The translations under genes were made by a program, and so were the position numbers. Shown here in pieces: positions 55,653 to 64,000 of a DNA stretch of 64,000 bases (position 1 is the stretch's first letter; every line of letters starts with the position of its first letter). Location of the stretch: assembly GCF_000346465.2 (NCBI RefSeq), contig NC_034009.1:7907251-7971250 (forward strand), given 5' to 3'. The stretch is from Prunus persica (taxonomy: Eukaryota; Streptophyta; Magnoliopsida; Rosales; Rosaceae). Under the pieces are notes generated by a model that was not told where the DNA came from, did no database searches, and was given only the letters and a program-made list of their open reading frames with translations.

Positions 55653-57805
55653 GTACCTGTTGTGATGCAGTATTTCTTTCTTATTTCCTATGCCATAGTT
55701 AATGTTCATAATAGGAATTCGATTCCAACCACAAAATAGTGTTTTTGTGTGTGAATATTTTGCACATTGCAATAATAAGATATCTGATTATTTAAACCAC
55801 ATGATAACCTGCTAAGATTTGTTTCCATCAGAAGCATCAGATTGAGTACCTTTTAGAATCGAGAATCATGTAAATATTTATTAAGAATGCTTTGGCTGTT
55901 TGTTTTCATTTCTCAGTAGATTTGTTCTCTTCCTTGCTCATTTTAGTTAATCAGTCAACCAGTTGAAATAAAGCTACGAGTTATAATATTATTTGGGTTA
56001 AAACAAATAAATTCTGAGTTTTGAAGTATTCTTTATATTCTAACATATTTATGTTTAAATATGTAGTTCAAGATTGAGGATGCTCATTAACAGAGACCCG
56101 ACTTGTCAACCTGGATGGAATCAAATTCAGTAAGCTTACAAAGTATCCCCAAATGCTAAATGTTTCGAAGTAGTGTGCAGTGGTGGTGTGAAGTTTATAC
56201 AACTCAAGTCAGTCATTCATCTCGAGGTACCAGTTTTGTTTCTAAAACACATCTCCAAAAAAACTAAAACTTGTCGCCTCCGGCATTGACCAAAGTTGTT
56301 TTTTATTAGTTCCATGAGACATATGCTGGTGGAGGCAGTTGAAGCTATGTGCCTGCAGTTGTATGTCTGGTTGTGGAAAATTGATTTCGTTGCATTGGAT
56401 GCATGGTGAGCTTTTCAAACCACGATCTCCTCCTCTCTTCTGGCGTCTCTCTAGATTTAACCAGAATTTCAATGAATTACAGTTTACATTCAAGGTTGCT
56501 TCTGCAGGGGCATGTAATGAAATGTTGAAATAATTTTGCAGGTGGGTTTATAGGTTGTTTTTACTCAACTTGAGGAGCTCTTAGGCAATGGGTACAAACA
56601 GAGTCGAGGTACTTCAGTTCCCTTTTCCCTACATGATTATTTACTTAAGGAGTTGTTATCGGCACTCCAAAAGTATTATTCTGCACTTCTCCAAGTGAAA
56701 TTTTCCCCTTATGTTGTTATACTAGAGGAGTACATGATCACTTTTTTGGAGTGCCAATACCAGTTACCTTTACTAGTTTCCTAATTTGTGGATAATATGC
56801 AGATATTAGGAAACAGTAATTCATGAGATTATGGTTGTCATACTGATAGTGTACCTCCTAGAGTTGGCTTGGTGGGAGATTGGAAGCATTTATGGTTTTG
56901 AAACAGACTCAGGTTTCTTGGCAGCTTTAAATTTTATGGAGGAATTGGTCAAATGCATTTTACACATTCTCATATCTTCAGATAAGGCAATCAAGTTGAT
57001 GAGTGTGTCTCAAATCATGAAGTTCTGCAGTTCTGCTTTTTGGAAAGGTTCCCTTTTTTTTACCTTGTCCATTTTCATCATTCTGTGTTGTATGGTTAAA
57101 CTTCTTCCAAAGGAACATTTGTGTTATGTGATTTTCATCTCAAGCAGGTTTATGGACACCATGAGTTCCTGCAACTCCCTCTCAAGCAAACTTCAACGAG
57201 CCAGGATTTTATGTTGTATTTTTGTGAGCCTTAATTATTTCTGTATTTTATTCATGTGTTTTGTATCCCTGATGGTAGGTCTTTTTAGAGTGAGATGGTC
57301 TAAAATTAGAAAGATGGTTTGTGAGTTTTTGGAGTTCATTGTTGACAATTTGGGTGAGAAAAATGAAACTTACAAGGTATGGTTGTATTTTTTATTTTAA
57401 TGTTTTTGAAGTTTAACAAGTTCCTCTTTTCTTAGGACCAAAAGAAAGAAGAAGACGAAAGAAGAAAAAGAAAAGGGGTTTAGGGGGAAAGGGTCTTGGG
57501 TTGCATTTCATTAGCCAGGTGATTGATTTCTAGCCAATCTCACCCATAATAAACTTCATGAGAGGCATCAGATGAGAGACCAATTTGGTCTCAACTAATT
57601 ATATTTCAACAAACTCATGCAAACCATTTTCTCATTAGAAGAAGATAGTTATGTACTGATCAACTGTCCAGTAAACTCAATGGAGAACTGGTTTTCTAAC
57701 ATCAAAATCGTTCATGACACTGAGTGCTGCTTCTTCCACTGCAAATGTCTCAAACCTTTGGGGTAGAAATGTTTAATTACCACAACAATTTCCTGTGATC
57801 CTCCA
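55653..57805. other. Spacer with one long unassigned ORF
   Basis: AT-rich DNA between the resistance-gene relic and the convergent clathrin assembly gene. Apart from the 189-codon frame listed separately, no coding sequence is supported. A purine-rich run with GAAGAAGAC and GAAAAAGAAAAGG lies at 57443-57490. Confidence 0.4.
56831..57400 (+). CDS. Unassigned open frame, 189 codons, hydrophobic
   Basis: An uninterrupted ATG frame in AT-rich DNA. The product is rich in Leu, Ile, Phe and Cys with several hydrophobic stretches (MVVILIVYLLELAWW, LFFTLSIFIILCCMV, CCIFVSLNYFCILFMCF) and a short charged tail (WSKIRKMVCEFLEF). I recognise no family. Codons are T-rich throughout, which raises the chance of both open frames and false membrane segments, so this may be fortuitous. 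It lies downstream of the resistance-gene relic and is convergent with the clathrin assembly gene. Confidence 0.15.
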   Translation: MVVILIVYLLELAWWEIGSIYGFETDSGFLAALNFMEELVKCILHILISSDKAIKLMSVSQIMKFCSSAFWKGSLFFTLSIFIILCCMVKLLPKEHLCYVIFISSRFMDTMSSCNSLSSKLQRARILCCIFVSLNYFCILFMCFVSLMVGLFRVRWSKIRKMVCEFLEFIVDNLGEKNETYKVWLYFLF

Positions 57806-60800
57806 CTAAATGAAGCCATTGAAAGAGTTTGGTGGCGGTTGCGAATAACTCTGCTCAATAGCAAAGGGATTGCCAGAAGAATTTGATGGAATATCACTGA
57901 TGTTGGCTAACTGTTGCTGCTGCATCATGAAAGCTTGTTGTTGGGTCATGAAAGGCATTTGTGAGTTAGTTGAGGCTGTTGGAATTGCATTGCTATAGAG
58001 ACCATAAAACGGGACTTGGTCTTGTACATGTTGTTGGGGCATGATAGCCATTTGCGTGTTGTTTTGGGGAAGTGGGACTAATTGGTAAGGACTAATTGGG
58101 GCATCATCAAAAGGATTAGAGGGTGCCTGTCTGTGGTAGAAGCCATTCTGATTTGGTGTACTTGCCATTGCACCATCATATAGACTATCCAGTGTCAATC
58201 TGTCCAGTCCAACAGCCTGCATATATTTGAGAACAGAATTAAAATTGACCAAATACATGTTACCCTAATCTTCTGAGTAATTCTTCCTCACAACATGTTA
58301 TAACTTGGAGTGATTGGATTGGCCTAATCCAAATCCGAATCGATTTATAATCGAAGTGGGATTGTATTTGGACCGAATTGGCCTAATTCAAATGTAAATA
58401 AGCAAAGGGGCATCCCTTAGGTAGAAGTGTCAGGACATGACAACGGAAGACTTACCACCTTAGTCTCTTCAGCTGAAGCTACATTAGAACTTGGTGCTGA
58501 AACTGCATCTGCATTAGAACTTGGAGCTGTAAAAAGTGCAAGCTCCCAACTAGACTCCGAGCTTGTTGAATTGAGACCATCTGGTTTGGAATCTGATGGG
58601 TTTTATGTGATAAGATGTAGAAGGAAATGAACAATATACCACTAAGACACTTCATGTTACTATATATCAATTTAAACGAAAGGAAATCGAGTTACCAGAT
58701 TGAACAATTGCAAGTGCGAGAGAATTTTGCTCATCTGACTCTGATGTTACTGGGGGTAATTCATCGAAGCTCTAATGGAATGACAAGATCATATGAGTAG
58801 AAGGAAATAAAAATTTGTCTGTTTTGTGCCAAACAAAGTAGCTCATATAAGCATTTACCAGAAGATCAATCACTTGTGATGTGCCAGCAGCCTCACTCTG
58901 ATCAGGGGCTGTCCCATTGGCATTTGATTTTTCTTCTACATTATCATCTTGTTTATGGTCAATTAACAAATCACCTTCTACCAGATGAATTACCTGGGGA
59001 GCCGCATCTTCCTTCTCATTGATCTGATAAACAAGTTATGGTTGTTAATTTGCTTCAGGATTAATGAAGGAAATCAAGATCCCAATTGCCTAAAATATAT
59101 CCATTGTTTTCATAATCGATTTTGAATGATAATCGATGCAGCATAGTTCAATAATTGAGAATTTTTAAAAGAAAGAAAGTTTGGTGATGAAAATGCAATG
59201 CAGTTAGAAGTTATGGAAGTACTTGTGCATGCATGCCTCTGTATGTGTGTGAGACAAATTTCAACAGAACTATTTTATAAACTTATAGTGGTATATGCTT
59301 GCCAAGAGAAGAAGCATGCAAAACAATTTGATTTTCTTCACAAGGAAATTAGCTTCCTTTGCATCAAATAAGTTTGCCAAATTATGGGGGTGTGCATTAC
59401 AAGATAGCCCCAAAGCAAAGAGTTGAAGCATCATACTTGTGTATGTTGAAGCGTTGAACTGCTGGGAGCGTCGTTCACATAATCTTCCATGGTAGTCAAG
59501 AATGATGCAGGGGGCTGCAGTTATAAATGTTACCCATACTGACAACCCAATTGAAGGGCACTAACAAGTACAGAACTACATGGACACATTAAAAGCTCCA
59601 ACCTGTTGAATTTTGATGAATTTCAGTGCCTGTCCAAAGTTAAAGCTCCTGCAGATCTCAAAGAACTCACATAACCTCTCTTCCTGCAGTAACATAAAGT
59701 TTCCAATGTTGAATATAAATTTGATACAAGATCTTTCAAGGAACCAATATTATGACAACATAAGCAATGTATCATAGATGACATATACCTGGCTTCTCGA
59801 CTTCTTATAAATTTCGAGTGCTCTGACTGCATCATTGTGCTGCATCTCAAAGAACTGCCAGAAAATAAAGTGAGTGATACATTGATGTTTCTTGGAAGCT
59901 AGGAACCGCCCATCATGTTGCACAGACAAAAACCACAACCCACCTTGTCTAATAAATTGACATTGCCATCAGTAATTGCAGCATACAACTTAGCACTTTC
60001 ACCTGCAACCTGATGGAGGAACACCGTAAGGAGGTTAGTTTGAAATGGTATTAGATTAAGCTAGTTTATTTTTTCTTTTGTCTTTTTTATTGTAATTCTT
60101 ATAGGTTTTGATAATTCTTACCATTGACAGGGCAAACTGAATCAAGCAATTACATACAGTTCCCTCCTTTGGCTGCAAAATAGGACACATTCAGTTTTTC
60201 AGTAATTATAAGGCATTCTTAGATCTTTATATGTATACATGATTCCACAGAAGAAACATATACTTTTGTTATATATAAGGGTGAGATGCATAACATTGCT
60301 GGAAAAGATTCCCATCAATTTTCAACAGAACAAAACCAAAACGATACAACTACAACCAATAAGATTACAAGAAATACAACTTCAATCAATCAATATAGCC
60401 TGAAAAGAAAAAAAATAAATAAAGGTTGAAACACAGAGGAAAAGAAGACGACGATGGCACATAAATTTCAAAGAGGATAAAGCACGATTACTGGAAAAAC
60501 ATGGGTTCGCACCTGACAATCAAGAAGGCGAGATAGAAGCTGTTGCAAGGCAGGTAATTGCCTTAGTAAGTCTGGGGTATCAAGTTCCTTAGTTCTCTGG
60601 GGAAAATGTATCAAAGATATCAGACCCTTTATTTCAAACAGCATAACAAAACTGACCATAATATGAAAAGAGAATAGAAACAACATGAAACCAATATAAC
60701 ATGGTCAGGGTTTATGAGTACAAAGAAGGGCTACATTCCTTTTCTTTTTGAGTTGTTCATAAGTTAATATGTTAAAACCAATGCATAAAGCTCATACTAA

Positions 60801-62190
60801 ACAATAGTTGGTTTACCCTAAAAATGACATTGCTTACACATAAAGTTCCAATTCAAACTTCATACCGAGTGATCTTTCTGGGCATCATACTTCAATACGC
60901 GGAAACACTCCAGACGCTCTTCAAGGTATGATGCATATGTCCGCACCCAAGCAGAAAAATCCAATGCTTCATGCCAAATATACCTCCATAGTCAGTTACC
61001 GCTACTAAAAACCCTCGTTTGAAAGAAAAGATTACTGAAGGAATCATACCACTTGAACTTGATCCATCCCAAACATGAGATAAATTCAGCATATGACCTC
61101 TACTCCAGCTATATTTGACTACAGCGTCACAAAATGTGTCATCAACTTCCCTCAAAGCACGGTGTACAATAATCACGGTTTTCAGTGCTACCTAGGCATA
61201 CACTGGAAGCTGAGATTGTTTGTATATATTCATATACTAACAAATAAGGGGATGTCCTTTTCAGAGGGAGATCATCATAAACAAGAACCATATGGAGTTT
61301 GAAGCAGGAATACAAGTAATAAAACAATCTTATCAGCAATAGAGAACGAGGAGTTAAAAAGTTGGTATTGAATAAAGAAAATTGCATGGCCTTTTTTTTC
61401 TTCTTTCTTTTTTTCCATTTCTTGCTTTAGTATTTGTATAATATCCTTGCTCTAGTAAAAATAAAATTGAACCAAGGTCATCAGGGACATACCTTCCAAT
61501 TGTGAGTCTTACTAAGACGCCTTGCAAGACCATGGATGCAGTAAGCAGCTTCAGCACGAGGTCTAAACGCCGAAACTGCATTTAGTATAGCTGGCAACAG
61601 AAGAACACAATGATTAACTCAAAGTAATAGCCCATAAATAAAATATTTTTGGAACTGAATTTTGTTCATAAATCAACTCAACAAAGCAAATGTGTATATC
61701 ATTCAAAATTATACATAATAAACTTGTCATTTTTTGTATCGACATATATTAGATACTTGAAATCACTCATTGCTGCAATATTTCCCTGCATTTTATCCGT
61801 GCAATTAAGAAAGAAAAAAAGTACTGAAAAATTGAACGGTCAATTTCGCTATCAACATGAGTTTGCAGATCATGGATCAAACTGTATACGACCGAACGAC
61901 AACCATATATAAACTCCACAGAAAATGCATGTTGGCCAGGAAGAAAGAAGTTTCACATACTTAAAACATGTTTCTCCTTGGGCAATGCTTCATCATGACT
62001 TGTGGCCTTGGCAATGGCAACATCCAGTGCCTGCAGTAGTACATATATGAAATATCCCTTTCAAAACTTGTCAATCATAAACCATGATGTTGCATGATGT
62101 AAAATTAATTACCTTGAAATCGCCATTGGCTTTTGCCAATCCAACAGTTTTCAAAGCTTTTCTTAAGCTTTGCTGACTGCCTGCTGCCAT
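57806..62190 (-). CDS. Putative clathrin assembly protein (ANTH/CALM family), 567 aa, 15 exons
   Basis: Plant AP180/CALM relative that binds phosphoinositides and clathrin in endocytosis; closest by memory to the Arabidopsis At2g01600/At1g14910 pair. Minus-strand exons in order: 62113-62190, 61961-62030, 61493-61590, 61050-61191, 60866-60966, 60513-60596, 60122-60172, 59944-60009, 59789-59854, 59603-59683, 59437-59514, 58859-59023, 58696-58771, 58456-58592, 57806-58216. GT-AG throughout; phases sum to 568 codons. The ANTH domain covers about residues 25-290: [92 protein letters not shown]. The tail is disordered with a SSWELALF motif, LDSLYDG, and two NPF endocytic motifs ([15 protein letters not shown]). 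Exon 4 uses the acceptor before GTAGCACTG and exon 5 the one before CATTGG, chosen to keep frame. Confidence 0.93.
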
Positions 62191-62830
62191 TCCCTTTCAG
62201 GAGAATATATATATATAATCTCTAAACCCAAAGCAACAATTCCGAACAAACTGAAGAAAACACCAACAAAACAATTTCACCCCCAAGTATTGATCTTTAT
62301 CAAACAACAAAATTGAACAAAAATTCATTTCAAAATCACACAAAAATATACACAATAATCCTAATTAGGCTATGGTATTTAATATTTGAAAGGAACAATT
62401 TCATTCAAAAGAAATGAAACAAAAGAATGGACAAAAAGAAAAGGGCCATACAAAGTTATACATAGGTATTATTGTACATTGTATTATTAATTGCTCCCAT
62501 TGGCAATGAATATTAACATGTACATGTACATACAAAGAAGATGATGGGGGCACACACACACACATATATACACGAATTAAATGGTTGGAAAAGGAAAAAA
62601 CCAAAACCATGCGATTACCAGAGGGTTTGGTTGCCTGCCAGAGAATGCCTAAACCAGAAGAGGAATTAAAGCAATGAGAATAAATAATTATTTTCCAAAA
62701 CCTATATGAACAAAAACAGAAGCACATAACTCAGGATGATGAACATCATCAGCAGTTATTGCTCCGCCCACCATGAGCTCTGGTGGCATGGCATTGGGGT
62801 GGGGTGAGAAGATGGTAGATCTAGATTTGG
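62191..62830 (-). promoter_or_regulatory. Probable 5' leader of the clathrin assembly gene, with a possible uORF
   Basis: Upstream of the start codon on the minus strand lies AT-rich sequence that may be a leader intron. A 40-codon frame (62789 down to 62667) begins MPPELMVGGAITADDVHHPE. Without a transcript it is unclear whether this is an upstream ORF, an alternative exon or chance. A CA/TA microsatellite lies at about 62554-62573. Confidence 0.25.
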
Positions 62831-64000
62831 GTTTCCCCTAAAATGCTTTGGGTTTTAGGGTGGCATTACTCAGAATAAAAATCATTATCCAAAAATGACT
62901 AATTTTTTCTTAATTTAGGAAACTAACCCATTTTGCATGTTAGAATTATTATGGCTTTGGGTAATGAGTTGTTGGGTCAATACGTCCTTGTTGTATTTCC
63001 AAATCCAATAGGCTATCGATTGGTGTCTATTGCTGTTTCCAGGATTCTATATTGCTATTTGCTATATTTGGTGTGGGACTCTTATCTTTATAATTATTTG
63101 CAGATGCCATATGGTCGTTTTTTTAAAAAAAATCTTAGAAGAGCATGACGAGAATTGTTTGGCTCTTTAAAACTGAGGAGGAGCTCCACACCAAAAATCT
63201 TCGAATTTTCTATAATCACAAAATTGAATTGACGCCTGAGTTTGATAGCATCATTTTTGACACATTTCCCTCTCTTGCTGTTCATATCTATGTTAGACGT
63301 TTGGTTGGAGCACACCCATTATATTGTTCACTTGACCCAAAAAAAAAAAAAAATCAATTGGAGAAGCTCTAAAGTAAAAACATCTTTAAGCTTTGGAGGT
63401 TAGATCCTCTCGAAGAGATCTATATTTTGCCCTATTTCCCTTTCCGGTACCAAATTCATCCAATTGATAGGGAACTTGATCCTATCAATATTGCATGGGT
63501 AGAAGGTCCAAAGAGTGAATAATATTTAGTTTAGCAAGATAATAGTGTTTTCGTGTTTTGGACTAGAAGTCTGCTCGAGAAAACCAGAAAATAAAGATTA
63601 AAAAGACTTCCTTATGTGATGTGGATGCTGATATTGCTTGGAACTTGGAAATATAATAAGAACAACACAAAACAAGGGAAATATAATAAAGACAACGGGA
63701 CATAAACAAAAATAAGAACGTGTACTACAAAGAAAATATGTCATCCTCAACTTTCTACTTTTCTCGATGTCTTTATATCTTGAGGTTGGACCGGTTTAGA
63801 CATTGCTTGTATTTTAGGGATTTTTTTATCATTTGCCCTTATAAAACAACTAAAATGATTGAAAGCCTTAGTTTAATATAGTATGACTCATCCAGGTAAT
63901 TCTCACAACCAAGTTCAATAGCTCAGAAACATATCCTCTGCTTCAATGACAGGGTCTGCATGTTGCATGAAAATAATCAAGCCTCAAAATTTCAGAGCCT
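62831..64000. other. Intergenic sequence to the window edge
   Basis: No recognisable gene. Two plus-strand frames (62933-63148 and 63145-63372) encode no family I know. A run of 13 A lies near 63339-63351. Confidence 0.4.

Noticed and set aside
62933..63372. Two plus-strand ORFs of 71 and 75 codons near the right edge
   Set aside because: No domain, no splice continuity with each other, and AT-rich surroundings with an A-run inside the second.

Overview
The window is nuclear DNA of a flowering plant, most likely a woody eudicot; the mix of gene and transposon families looks Rosaceae-like to me, but that is an impression. The evidence is GT-AG introns, AT-rich spacers, plant-only genes (a GAE-type UDP-glucuronate 4-epimerase, an SNL6-type reductase, a plant-type clathrin assembly protein, a CC-NB-LRR relic) and many small transposons. 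No prokaryotic feature, tRNA, rRNA or CRISPR array was found.

Layout. 1-2.6 kb: spacer. 2.9-4.2 kb: intronless, GC-rich UDP-glucuronate 4-epimerase (+). 4.2-10.7 kb: spacer with two abutting inverted-repeat transposons (7307-8027, 8041-8815) and a weaker third. 10.8-13.0 kb: CDC20 (+, 5 exons). 14.4-17.0 kb: HDDC2-like HD-domain phosphohydrolase (+, 8 exons). 17.6-18.3 kb: long-TIR element. 19.4-26.3 kb: an apparently young non-autonomous LTR retrotransposon with 181-bp LTRs that look identical and an AATAA target duplication. By its primer and polypurine sites it reads on the minus strand. It holds a broken serine-carboxypeptidase gene fragment, an antisense 183-codon ORF, and a long series of short hairpins. 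26.5-33.7 kb: 5'-nucleotidase (HAD) domain protein (+, 14 exons), starting 215 bp beyond the retrotransposon's target duplication. 37.2-37.7 kb: Mutator-like MITE. 38.0-39.7 kb: SNL6-type cinnamoyl-CoA-reductase-like gene (+, 6 exons). 41.9-42.9 kb: CDC123 (+, one coding exon). 45.0-46.0 kb: seven copies of an 18-bp palindrome, split by a 550-bp hAT-type element, ending about 170 bp before TTC1 (46.2-49.2 kb, +, 5 exons). 53.5-55.6 kb: decayed CC-NB-LRR resistance gene. 57.8-62.2 kb: ANTH-domain clathrin assembly protein (-, 15 exons). 62.9-64 kb: unassigned.

The genes are independent housekeeping loci: pectin precursor supply, APC/C activation, nucleotide salvage, a reductase, eIF2 assembly, a TPR co-chaperone-like protein and endocytosis. 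They do not form one pathway. The unusual content is in the repeats, chiefly the 19.4-26.3 kb retroelement and the palindrome array upstream of TTC1.
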